Shown here piece by piece: positions 1 through 7,912 of a DNA stretch of 64,000 bases (the stretch's first letter is position 1; each line of letters opens with the position of its first letter). Origin of the DNA: Ruegeria atlantica (GTDB lineage: Bacteria; Pseudomonadota; Alphaproteobacteria; Rhodobacterales; Rhodobacteraceae). A program made the position numbers and the translations under genes. The stretch is from contig NZ_WQCF01000010.1 in NCBI RefSeq assembly GCF_013032455.1, positions 1 to 64,000 on the forward strand, written 5' to 3'. The notes under the pieces were generated by a model that saw only the letters and a list, made by a program, of their open reading frames with translations, ran no database searches and was not told the DNA's origin.

Positions 1-68
<68 letters not shown>

Positions 69-177
69 AAATAAACTATATAATATCAGATAGTTAGACC
101 TGTAGCGCGCGGAGATTGCTGCGTTTGTAGTTCCAATACCCAGCGCTACTTCGGTGCTACCCGGTGCAACAAAAAAC

Positions 178-288
178 ATGAACCCTAGAAGATTGGAAAC
201 TTGCCGTCATTGTACGCAAGTACTCGCTCAGGACAAAAACCAATGCGGTTGGCCCAAGGAAGAATGTTTACTTGCAATGCTCGAGTAG
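178..288 (+). CDS. Possible small cysteine-rich protein, 36 aa
   Basis: A 36-codon ATG frame lies between the tRNA and the glycosyltransferase. It has a Cys-X2-Cys pair near its start and two more cysteines (CGW, then ECL), an arrangement that could bind one metal ion. No clear ribosome binding site precedes it, and I do not recognise a family. It sits in a lower-GC stretch next to a variant tRNA and may be a remnant of an accessory element. The rest of positions 69-404 shows no other convincing gene. Confidence 0.3.
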   Translation: MNPRRLETCRHCTQVLAQDKNQCGWPKEECLLAMLE

Positions 289-404
289 ATCTCATGATCT
301 GCCTAAGATTGACCAATTTCTTCGCTGTAAGTAATTGGGGCAAATAAAACTCAGTTTTACGGAAAACGGATGAAGCATCGCTGCAAAGTCAATTACTTAA
401 TGGA

Positions 405-1334
405 ATGGTCGCGCCATGCGGATCGTCTCACCTATTGCGCGCGTGGCATTTTCCATTGGATGACGCCTTATGCTCTGTGCAGCCGGCAAACAGAAAACTG
501 TTAAGGGACGTAAAGTCGCGGCCTGATTTGGACGACATTGAAGAACGTGTTGCCTATTACAACAAGTTGTCATTGCACTTTGGTGCCTCCGATGCCCCCC
601 TTGTGTCAGAAATAGAGAGTGAACGAGGTCGATATTTTCTGGATCTCATTGAGCACGCGAAAGGTTTTGGCGCGGATCGTCGGCTGAACTATCTTTTCGG
701 TGACATCAAACTGGTCCCACCCGTGCCGAAGATTGTCAAATCGAGACCGATCTCCGACTCCAATGAAAATTCCGTAGTCCTCAATCTGAACAAGAACAGG
801 CATTTTTCGTGGACGCCCGACCCTATTCCATTTCGTGACAAAAAGCCGGCAGCAGTTTGGCGCGGGACGGCGCGAACAAAGGCTCGCCGAATTCTGGCGG
901 ATAAGTTTTATGATCACCCTGAATTCGGTATCGGCCACACGGGCAAAGAAGTTAGCGGTCGTCGGCCCAAGGGCGCTTTGACACATGGGCAGCAAAAGCA
1001 GTTCAAATATTTCATTTCTCTTGAGGGCAATGAAGTCGCCACGAACCTAACATGGGGTATGGCATCGAATATGTTGGTGATGTCGCCTCGGCTGCACTAC
1101 GAAACTTGGTTCATGGAAGGGCGGTTACAACCGGACAAGCACTTTGTCTTGTTGCGCGACGATTTCAGCGATCTTGAAGACAAAGTTGCATATTATAATG
1201 ACAACCCGGAAGCGGCAGAGGCCATAATATCCGAGGCCCATAGGTGGCTTGACCAATTCTCAGACCCATTGAAGGAGAGAATGATAGGTGCCAGAGTGCT
1301 GCAGAAGTATTTCCTCCTGTCCGGCCAGATTTGA
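405..1334 (+). CDS. GT90-family (LpsA/CAP10-like) glycosyltransferase, probably 5'-frameshifted
   Basis: The 309-aa frame matches the glycosyltransferase 90 / lipopolysaccharide A family. It has the family-typical stretch around FKYFISLEGNEVATNL (about residues 203-218), then the MASNMLVMSP and HFVLLRDDFSDL blocks, and a C-terminal helix. Such enzymes add sugars to lipopolysaccharide or capsule at the cytoplasmic face. The first 29 or so residues do not look family-like. In another frame, an ATG at 370 opens a reading that gives RLTYCARGIF followed by HWMTP, which resembles the usual N-terminus and runs into a stop at 499-501. A one-base deletion near 480-492 would join the two parts. The locus is therefore either a pseudogene or translated from an internal start. 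Base composition is lower in G+C than the genes from 3 kb onward. Confidence 0.7.
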   Translation: MVAPCGSSHLLRAWHFPLDDALCSVQPANRKLLRDVKSRPDLDDIEERVAYYNKLSLHFGASDAPLVSEIESERGRYFLDLIEHAKGFGADRRLNYLFGDIKLVPPVPKIVKSRPISDSNENSVVLNLNKNRHFSWTPDPIPFRDKKPAAVWRGTARTKARRILADKFYDHPEFGIGHTGKEVSGRRPKGALTHGQQKQFKYFISLEGNEVATNLTWGMASNMLVMSPRLHYETWFMEGRLQPDKHFVLLRDDFSDLEDKVAYYNDNPEAAEAIISEAHRWLDQFSDPLKERMIGARVLQKYFLLSGQI

Positions 1335-1514
1335 CGTACCAGATTGCCACCAAAGACATTAGAGATGTTCCGTGCGAGTTGGGACTAAGAAGATAAATAG
1401 AAACACCTTTAAATCGTAGGTTTATTCCCAATTTTCAACACAAGTAGCGCATAGCCGAGGCATTGCGGGTCCCCAAACCTAATCCAGACCATCACTGGAT
1501 CTGGAGAATGGACT

Positions 1515-2036
1515 ATGCCAACTTTCGTCAACTGTATTTTCAAAACACAAGTTAATGTTTGGAGCGTGCTTACCGGTTCGACCCATTGGTTTTTGGCTAT
1601 CGTCTGGGTCTTAGCTGTATTGAGTTGGACGCTTTTTGTACCCTTACGCGCGGACGCTCAGCAGTTCTACATCATTGGCAACGACCGTGGTGGTTATTTG
1701 CATGATCGCCTAAACGAACTTGAGGAACTGAAGCGAAATGGTGTTCAGGTCGAAATTCGTGGGCGCGTCTGTTATTCCACTTGCACAATGTTTCTGGGGT
1801 TGCCCGAGACTTGTGTAAGTCCAGATACAATTTTTGGGTTTCACGGCCCGTCGCGCAGTGGCCGCCGCCTGAACGAAGAAGATTTTGATTACTTTAGTCA
1901 GATTATGGCCGACCACTACCCGGAACCTCTGAAAACTTGGTTCATGAAAAAAGCCCGCAATCGAATCAATGGCGTATTCAAGGTAAAAGGCAGCGAGCTA
2001 ATACGAATGGGTGTGACCGCTTGCCAAACCGCCTGA
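1515..2036 (+). CDS. Exported ClpP/COG3904-like protein of unknown function
   Basis: The 173-aa protein has a hydrophobic export or anchor segment at about residues 25-45 ending near an ADAQQ signal-peptidase-like site. A compact domain follows with the core RVCYSTCTMFLGLP (about 84-97) and FGFHGPS (about 107-113). This resembles periplasmic ClpP/crotonase-fold proteins in which a Ser within CxSxC and a downstream His form a protease-like site. Here the candidates are Ser88 and His110. Cys86, Cys90 and Cys100 could form disulfides. The ATG at 1515 lies 8 bases after CTGGAG, which favours it over the ATG at 1508 in another frame. Substrate and role are unknown. It stands alone between the GT90 gene and a phosphatase. 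Confidence 0.6.
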   Translation: MPTFVNCIFKTQVNVWSVLTGSTHWFLAIVWVLAVLSWTLFVPLRADAQQFYIIGNDRGGYLHDRLNELEELKRNGVQVEIRGRVCYSTCTMFLGLPETCVSPDTIFGFHGPSRSGRRLNEEDFDYFSQIMADHYPEPLKTWFMKKARNRINGVFKVKGSELIRMGVTACQTA

Positions 2037-2149
2037 GCCAGGTATTGCCCAGAGTTCAGCCCAAAGGTAACACTTGTTGAACTGACATCAGAACCGTACT
2101 GCGGACAACAGTTTGCATCGCGGCCAACTGAGCAGGAGACCAGCCTATT

Positions 2150-2881
2150 GTGTTTACCTCGCTTTTCAAACGTTTTCGGCAGCGCGGCTCTTTCCTGCCG
2201 CCGAACCCGGACAGTCCACTTTACGTAATCGGTGACGTTCACGGCTGCATATATCAACTGGAAAAGCTTTTGGCCTTGGCCCCGCAGGATCATCGCATTG
2301 TTTTGGTAGGTGACTATGTGGACCGAGGGGAGCATAGCGCAGAGGTATTGCGCCTGATTAGCGCGCGCTCTGATCTGACTTGCCTAAAAGGCAATCATGA
2401 AGAGATGATGCTGCGCTTTCTGAAAGACCCAAGGGAGCAGGGGGCCCGTTGGTTGCGCTATGGCGGGCTTCAAACTTTGGCATCGTTCGGCGTGCGCGGG
2501 GTCCGGGCCGAGATGGGCGGGGATGAGTTGACAGACTGTAGAGACAGAATCCAAGAGGCTATTGGTGACCCGTTGTGCGCATGGATGGAAGAGCTAAGCA
2601 CTTGGGTCCTCTCCGGTAACATTCTTGTGGCACACGCTGCCGCCGATCCCGAGATTCCGGCTGACCAACAATCTGACGATACTCTTATCTGGGGCCATCC
2701 GTCGTTCCAATCCAAGGTCCGGCGCGATGGCGTGTGGGTCGTTCATGGCCATACAATCGTCGATACCGCCCGCGCGCGGCAGGGACGGATTTCCATTGAT
2801 ACCGGTGCTTTTGCAACAGGAGTAATGAGCGCGGTTTGCCTCGATGGAGCCGAACCCAGGTTTCTGACCGCACAAGCCTGA
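2150..2881 (+). CDS. PP1-like serine/threonine protein phosphatase (metallophosphoesterase)
   Basis: The 243-aa protein carries the full calcineurin-like metallophosphatase set: GDVHG at 28-32, GDYVDRG at 54-60, GNHEE at 81-85, then VAHAA and VHGHT near the C-terminus. These residues hold two metal ions and activate water for phosphoester hydrolysis. Length and motif spacing fit bacterial PrpA/PphA-type protein phosphatases and the related diadenosine tetraphosphatases. There is no signal peptide, so it acts in the cytoplasm. Translation seems to begin at GTG 2150, preceded by AGGAG at 2134-2138. The nearby BY-kinase at 10.7 kb uses tyrosine and would usually pair with a different phosphatase class, so a functional link is only a guess. 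Confidence 0.85.
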   Translation: MFTSLFKRFRQRGSFLPPNPDSPLYVIGDVHGCIYQLEKLLALAPQDHRIVLVGDYVDRGEHSAEVLRLISARSDLTCLKGNHEEMMLRFLKDPREQGARWLRYGGLQTLASFGVRGVRAEMGGDELTDCRDRIQEAIGDPLCAWMEELSTWVLSGNILVAHAAADPEIPADQQSDDTLIWGHPSFQSKVRRDGVWVVHGHTIVDTARARQGRISIDTGAFATGVMSAVCLDGAEPRFLTAQA

Positions 2882-3020
2882 ACTTCGTAGCCCGGTGCTG
2901 TCAGCTTTGATGTGGCGTGGTGGCGTGGCTTCGTTATTCTTGGTAAATCACCGCAATACCTTGCCACGGTACTTTGCTTTTAATAGGACTTTTCTAAATA
3001 GATCGGATGTCGAGCTTACT

Positions 3021-4469
3021 ATGTTGATTACTCCCATTCTCCTGTGCGGAGGGTCTGGCACGCGTCTCTGGCCGTTATCCCGAAAGAGTTATCCCAAGCA
3101 ATTTGTTCCCCTTGTTGGGGAGGAGACTCTTTTTCAGGCGTCTGCGCGTCGGTTGTCGGGCGGGTCTGATGGCTTAGACTTTGCGTCACCTGTGGTTCTG
3201 ACCAATTCTGATTTTCGATTTATCGTAGTGGAACAGTTGCAAGCCGTTGGAACTGACCCCGGTGCCATTTTGATTGAGCCCGAAGGGCGCAACACTGCGC
3301 CTGCGATATTGGCAGCTGCGCTGCGCGTTGCGGCCAAGGACCCAGGCGCGATCCTTCTGGTTGCTCCTTCCGACCATGTTGTGCCTGATACAGCGGCTTT
3401 TCATGAGGCGATCGCCCGCGGGCTTGAGGCTGTGGCGCAAGGGCAATTGGTAACGTTCGGGATTACCCCGACACACCCGGAAACTGCTTATGGCTATCTT
3501 GAACTGACGCATGCGGCAGGTAAAGACAGCGCTCCTGTTCCGCTGAAACAATTTGTTGAAAAACCGGATTTGGCGCGGGCAACTGAGATGCTGGAGGCCG
3601 GAAATTTCAAGTGGAATGCGGGGATTTTCCTGTTCCGCGCCTCGGACATGATTGCCGCTTTCCAGGCACATGCACCCGCGCTGATAGCACCGGTAGAAGC
3701 GGCAGTTCAAACAGCCACGCCTGATCTGGGCTTTTTGCGTCTGAACCCGGAACCCTGGGCACAGGCCGAAGATATCTCGATCGACTATGCCGTTATGGAA
3801 AAGGCGACGAACCTATCGGTTGTTCCCTTTGATGCAGCTTGGTCCGATCTGGGCGGCTGGGATGCGGTCTGGCGCGAAAGCGGGCCGGATTCCGATGGCG
3901 TCGTGACCAGCGGCGGCGCGACAGCGATTGAGTGTCAGAATACGCTTTTGCGGTCGGACAGCGATCAGATGGAGCTTGTTGGGATCGGACTGGAAAACAT
4001 TATCGCCGTGGCGATGAACGATGCCGTTTTGGTGGCGAATTCCACACGCGCGCAAGACGTCAAAAAGGCTGTGGCGGCGCTGAAGGCCAAGGGCGCCTCT
4101 CAGGCCACCGATTTCCCCAAAGATCACCGCCCATGGGGATGGTTCGAAAGTCTTGTGGTTGGTGACCGGTTCCAGGTGAAGCGCATCCAAGTTCATCCCG
4201 GTGCCTCGCTGAGCCTGCAGAGCCATGTGCACCGATCGGAACACTGGATCGTTGTTGAGGGCACGGCCCGTGTGACCATCGACGATCATCAACAATTGGT
4301 GACGGAAAACCAGTCGGTCTATATTCCCGTAGGGGCCACCCACCGGATGGAGAACCCCGGCAAGGTCCCGATGGTGTTGATCGAGGTTCAGACGGGCACG
4401 TATTTAGGCGAGGACGATATTGTTCGATATGAGGACAAATACGCACGTGGTCAGGGAGCCAAAGGCTGA
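3021..4469 (+). CDS. manC: Mannose-1-phosphate guanylyltransferase / mannose-6-phosphate isomerase
   Basis: The 482-aa protein has the nucleotidyltransferase domain in the N-terminal two thirds, with the GGSGTRLWPLSRKSYPKQF signature at residues 8-26 and FVEKPD. A type II phosphomannose isomerase cupin follows in the last 130 residues (RPWGWFE, QSHVHRSEHW, VYIPVGATHRMEN). It makes GDP-mannose for exopolysaccharide. The frame is open upstream to 2895, but the family begins at MLITPILLCGG, so the ATG at 3021 is chosen. A strong intrinsic terminator follows. The neighbouring ugd supplies UDP-glucuronate, so this side of the locus is sugar-nucleotide supply. Confidence 0.95.
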   Translation: MLITPILLCGGSGTRLWPLSRKSYPKQFVPLVGEETLFQASARRLSGGSDGLDFASPVVLTNSDFRFIVVEQLQAVGTDPGAILIEPEGRNTAPAILAAALRVAAKDPGAILLVAPSDHVVPDTAAFHEAIARGLEAVAQGQLVTFGITPTHPETAYGYLELTHAAGKDSAPVPLKQFVEKPDLARATEMLEAGNFKWNAGIFLFRASDMIAAFQAHAPALIAPVEAAVQTATPDLGFLRLNPEPWAQAEDISIDYAVMEKATNLSVVPFDAAWSDLGGWDAVWRESGPDSDGVVTSGGATAIECQNTLLRSDSDQMELVGIGLENIIAVAMNDAVLVANSTRAQDVKKAVAALKAKGASQATDFPKDHRPWGWFESLVVGDRFQVKRIQVHPGASLSLQSHVHRSEHWIVVEGTARVTIDDHQQLVTENQSVYIPVGATHRMENPGKVPMVLIEVQTGTYLGEDDIVRYEDKYARGQGAKG

Positions 4470-4500
4470 TAACCGGTGCAAGTATGAATAGACGTGCAAC

Positions 4501-4528
4501 AAGGCCCCTGTTTGAAGGGGCCTTTTTT
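4501..4528. terminator. Bidirectional intrinsic terminator between manC and ugd
   Basis: An 8-bp perfect stem (AAGGCCCC with GGGGCCTT, 8-base loop) is followed by a T run on the plus strand and preceded by an A-rich start. It lies between the convergent manC and ugd genes. Confidence 0.9.
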
Positions 4529-4576
4529 GATTTGGGCCGATGGCGTTTGCCGTGCGCAACTTTTGACAGGTTTGTT

Positions 4577-5743
4577 CTAATCTGCGCCGAACAGGTCTCG
4601 GGTAAAGACCTTGTCGCTTACATCCTTAATCTCGTCCGCCAGGCGGTTGGCAACAATCAGGTCAGCTTTCTGTTTGAAGGTTTCCAGATCGCGGATCACA
4701 GGTGAGTGGAAGAAGTGGTCCTCATTAAACACCGGCTCGTAGACGATGACCTGAATGCCCTTGGCCTTGATCCGTTTCATGATGCCCTGGATCGAGCTTT
4801 GGCGGAAATTGTCGCTGCCTTCCTTCATGACCAGCCTGTAGATGCCTACTGTTTTTGGTCCTCTCATCAAGATTTGATCGCTCAGGAAATCCTTGCGGGT
4901 GCGGTTGGCGTCGACGATGGCGCGGATCAGGTTTTGCGGTACGTGGCTGTAATTGGCCAACAGTTGCTTGGTGTCCTTGGGTAGGCAATAGCCACCATAG
5001 CCGAACGACGGGTTATTATAGTGGGCACCGATGCGCGGATCGAGGCTGACACCTTCGATGATCTGACGCGAATCCATGCCACCGGACAGCGAATAGCTGT
5101 CGAGCTCGTTGAAGAATGCCACCCGCATAGCGAGGTAGGTATTGGCGAACAGCTTGATTGCTTCGGCTTCATCCGTATCGGTGAACAACACCGGCACGTC
5201 CTTGTCCACGGCACCTTCCAACAGCAGATCAGCAAAGACCTTCGCCCGGTCCGAGCGTTCTCCGACGATAATCCGACTAGGGTGCAGGTTATCGTACAGC
5301 GCCTGCCCTTCGCGAAGGAATTCCGGAGAGAAGATGACATTTTCGGTTCCGAGACGCTTGCGCGCGTCGGCCACAAAGCCGACCGGAATGGTTGACTTGA
5401 TGACGATCACAGCGTCGGGGTTCAGCGCAGTAGCTTGTTCAATCACCGCATCGACCGAGCTGGTATCAAAATAGTTGCTGCGCGGATCGTAATTTGTGGG
5501 GGTGGCCACGATCACGAAATCCGCGCCCTGAAATGCGGTCTCGGCATCGGTTGTAGCTTTCAGATCGAGTGTACGGTTGGCCAGGAAATCCTCGATCTCG
5601 GTATCCTGGATCGGGCTTTGGCGCTGGTTGATCAGGGCTACACGTTCCGCGGAAATGTCCAAGGCAACCACTTCGTGATTTTGTGCCAACAGGACCGCAT
5701 TGGACAATCCCACATATCCGATCCCGGCTATCGCAATCTTCAT
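4577..5743 (-). CDS. ugd: UDP-glucose 6-dehydrogenase
   Basis: The 388-aa protein starts [20 protein letters not shown] with the NAD-binding glycine loop. It carries the catalytic cysteine motif [14 protein letters not shown] and the conserved TPTNYD and FSPEFLREG blocks. Length equals the usual Ugd length. It oxidises UDP-glucose to UDP-glucuronate, a precursor for acidic exopolysaccharides. The frame is open to 6037, but the family start is the ATG at 5743. It is the last gene of the minus-strand export cluster, 122 bases after the Wza-like gene. A small hairpin (GCCCT/AGGGC, 5833-5847) lies in that gap, so expression may be partly independent. Confidence 0.95.
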   Translation of the reverse strand: MKIAIAGIGYVGLSNAVLLAQNHEVVALDISAERVALINQRQSPIQDTEIEDFLANRTLDLKATTDAETAFQGADFVIVATPTNYDPRSNYFDTSSVDAVIEQATALNPDAVIVIKSTIPVGFVADARKRLGTENVIFSPEFLREGQALYDNLHPSRIIVGERSDRAKVFADLLLEGAVDKDVPVLFTDTDEAEAIKLFANTYLAMRVAFFNELDSYSLSGGMDSRQIIEGVSLDPRIGAHYNNPSFGYGGYCLPKDTKQLLANYSHVPQNLIRAIVDANRTRKDFLSDQILMRGPKTVGIYRLVMKEGSDNFRQSSIQGIMKRIKAKGIQVIVYEPVFNEDHFFHSPVIRDLETFKQKADLIVANRLADEIKDVSDKVFTRDLFGAD

Positions 5744-5865
5744 ATTACAGTTCCTTGTGTCTTCAGGGTCCGTGCATTCGGAGTGAACATAACCATGTTT
5801 TTGCAGACTGATAAGCTGCGTGTGACATCTTGGCCCTGCGCTAGGGCGGATTGAAATTGTTCGGT

Positions 5866-7281
5866 TCAGTTCACGGCAGCGTTGACCGGTGTTGTTATGA
5901 GGGATGGTGTGATTTGGCTGATGGTGCGGCCCCATCGTGTGACAGGGTTTTCCGCGATGAATATGATGTCGTTGTCGCGCAGTTCGAATTGTGCTGCAAG
6001 GGTGAGTTGCGCAGCATTGCGGGTGTCGAGGTGCCATGCGGTGACGGCTCCGAACTCGCGGGGGTCTTCTGAGGCACGCAGAACGTAGACCTCAGAGGCA
6101 TCGCCGGTCTCTTTGGCGATACCGCCACCAGAGCCGTAGAGCGCATCGGCCAGGGTTGCATTTTGGTTGAAGGGCAAGGGGTAGCGGCCCTGGGTGCGGA
6201 CCTCGCCCGACAGATAGACGTAGTCGCGGTCGATGGCGTCCAGTTCGATGGACTGGAGAAAGTTGTCGCGGCGCTCGTCCAGGTCGGCGCGGCGCAGGTT
6301 GATGGCAGTGTTCAGTTCCTGCAGCGCGGTCTGGCGGCCCTCCAGCACGGTCTCGCGCAGGGCGATCTGCTGGGCAAAGTAGCGCTCGGCGCGGTCGAGG
6401 TCATAGTCGCTGTCGACAAAGACCGAGTCATCGGCGATCAGGTTGAGGTTCTGCAGTTCGGTGCGGGCATAGAGGTCTTCCAGTGGGATCTGGTAGACGT
6501 TTCCTTTTCGGTAAATGCGCACTGATGTATTGTCGATATCACGGACCGAAACCGAGCCCGCCTCCGACAGCGCCTCGCCCAGGGTCAGCCGGGTCAGGGT
6601 GATGGGTTGCAAGCCGGGCCGACCGACGGCGCCGCCGACCGAGACGCGGCGGGAATTGAACTCGGCAATCTCGAGGCTGAAGGTGGGGTCTATCTGGTTC
6701 TCGACCAGGCGCTGGAACAGCTGCGCCTCGGCCTCATCGACGGTCAGATCAACTAGGCGGATGCGGCCGACATCGGGGATGTTGATGGATCCGTCATCCT
6801 GCACGGTATAGCCGTTGCGGCTGTTCTGCGCGGCCAGCAGGCCCGACAGCTCTCCGGTGGTGCCTTGGGTGGAGGGTGTTGACAGCACCAGCACATCGCC
6901 GATGCCGATAGTATAGGGGCCGGGATTGACCTGCGGCGGTGGGTCAAGCCGCAGCCCATCGCGCGATCCGTTCTGGGTAGACGGTGCCTCGGGCAAAGGG
7001 CCAGTGCCGCGCAAGCTGGCGGTGGAGCCGGAACCGCCCGACAGATCAAACACCGAGGGCAAGGTCTTGGGCGCATAAGGCGAGCGGTTGGCCACCATCA
7101 CGGTTTCGGGCGTCACGGGCACGACGCGAACCTTGCCGGCATCCGACACGCCTGCGCTCACCGACGGGCTGCGATAGATGGTCGAGCATCCGGCGATCAG
7201 GCCGCTCAGGGCCAATGCACTCAGGAGAAGGGGAATATGGCGCACGCGCTGGCCTCCGCTGTTCAAAATCTTAACTCTCAT
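5866..7281 (-). CDS. Wza-type polysaccharide export lipoprotein (SLBB domains)
   Basis: The 471-aa protein has a signal peptide with lipobox LIAGC (Cys32). A polysaccharide-export domain starts at about residue 120 ([17 protein letters not shown]) and is followed by two SLBB-like beta-grasp repeats ([17 protein letters not shown] and [15 protein letters not shown]). This is the outer-membrane auxiliary channel that passes capsule or exopolysaccharide to the surface. The ATG at 7281 is preceded by AAAGGTGGT and overlaps the end of the yjbF-like gene by 11 bases, which suggests translational coupling. It belongs to the minus-strand unit yjbH-yjbF-wza and probably works with the BY-kinase at 10.7 kb. 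Confidence 0.9.
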   Translation of the reverse strand: MRVKILNSGGQRVRHIPLLLSALALSGLIAGCSTIYRSPSVSAGVSDAGKVRVVPVTPETVMVANRSPYAPKTLPSVFDLSGGSGSTASLRGTGPLPEAPSTQNGSRDGLRLDPPPQVNPGPYTIGIGDVLVLSTPSTQGTTGELSGLLAAQNSRNGYTVQDDGSINIPDVGRIRLVDLTVDEAEAQLFQRLVENQIDPTFSLEIAEFNSRRVSVGGAVGRPGLQPITLTRLTLGEALSEAGSVSVRDIDNTSVRIYRKGNVYQIPLEDLYARTELQNLNLIADDSVFVDSDYDLDRAERYFAQQIALRETVLEGRQTALQELNTAINLRRADLDERRDNFLQSIELDAIDRDYVYLSGEVRTQGRYPLPFNQNATLADALYGSGGGIAKETGDASEVYVLRASEDPREFGAVTAWHLDTRNAAQLTLAAQFELRDNDIIFIAENPVTRWGRTISQITPSLITTPVNAAVN

Positions 7282-7912
7282 CGGGCACCACCTTTATGAC
7301 CATGTTGCCCAGGAAATCGCCGGTCCATTGCGAGGACTGGACGATGCGGCCGGTGCTGTCCTGCACCCAGTAAATGTTGGTGAACTGCTGGGCCAGCCCA
7401 TAACAGTCTTCCTGCTGTTTTTGCGTGGCGACGGGGGTGCCCTGCAAAACAACGGTGTCGGGACCCAGCGGGGTGATCCGACATCTGTAGGCGTGCAGCT
7501 CGATCTCGTCATCACCGTTGAGAAAGCTGTGGAACCGCTCGGCGTAGCCCAAACCTCCGGTTAGGATCAGATCAACGCTCTGGCGCAGATCCGACCCGGA
7601 CATGCCGCCGCCGAAGCCGATGGCCGAGGTCAGCATACCCCGCTCCATCGTGATGGTGGCCCCGTCCGCGGTCAGCCAGGTCTGTACACCGTCACGTTCT
7701 GTCTCCAGCAGCATGACACCGGCAAGATCGTGTTTGGGAAAGCCGACCTCAAGCCGAGGCGGGATCGGGCGGCGCGCAGCCAACGCCTCGGCGCGGGGGT
7801 GAAACCGGGGCGCGCTGGGAAACAGCGTGCCTTTCAGCAGATCGACATCTTCCTGCACTTCGCCGCAGGAGATCAGCAACAGGGCCAGCAGGGCGGTGCG
7901 CAGGGCCGTCAT
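7271..7912 (-). CDS. yjbF: YjbF/GfcB-like group-4-capsule lipoprotein
   Basis: The 213-aa protein begins MTALRTALLALLLISCGE, a lipoprotein signal with Cys16. It continues with a mature domain typical of the YjbF family (MERGMLTSAIGFGGGMSGSD, WVQDSTGRIVQSSQWTGD). YjbF proteins accompany YjbH in exopolysaccharide or capsule secretion loci and sit in the periplasm or outer membrane; the exact role is not known. The reading frame is open upstream to 8071, but the lipoprotein start at 7912 overlaps the yjbH stop by 4 bases (ATGA), which fits tight coupling. Confidence 0.85.
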   Translation of the reverse strand: MTALRTALLALLLISCGEVQEDVDLLKGTLFPSAPRFHPRAEALAARRPIPPRLEVGFPKHDLAGVMLLETERDGVQTWLTADGATITMERGMLTSAIGFGGGMSGSDLRQSVDLILTGGLGYAERFHSFLNGDDEIELHAYRCRITPLGPDTVVLQGTPVATQKQQEDCYGLAQQFTNIYWVQDSTGRIVQSSQWTGDFLGNMVIKVVPDES

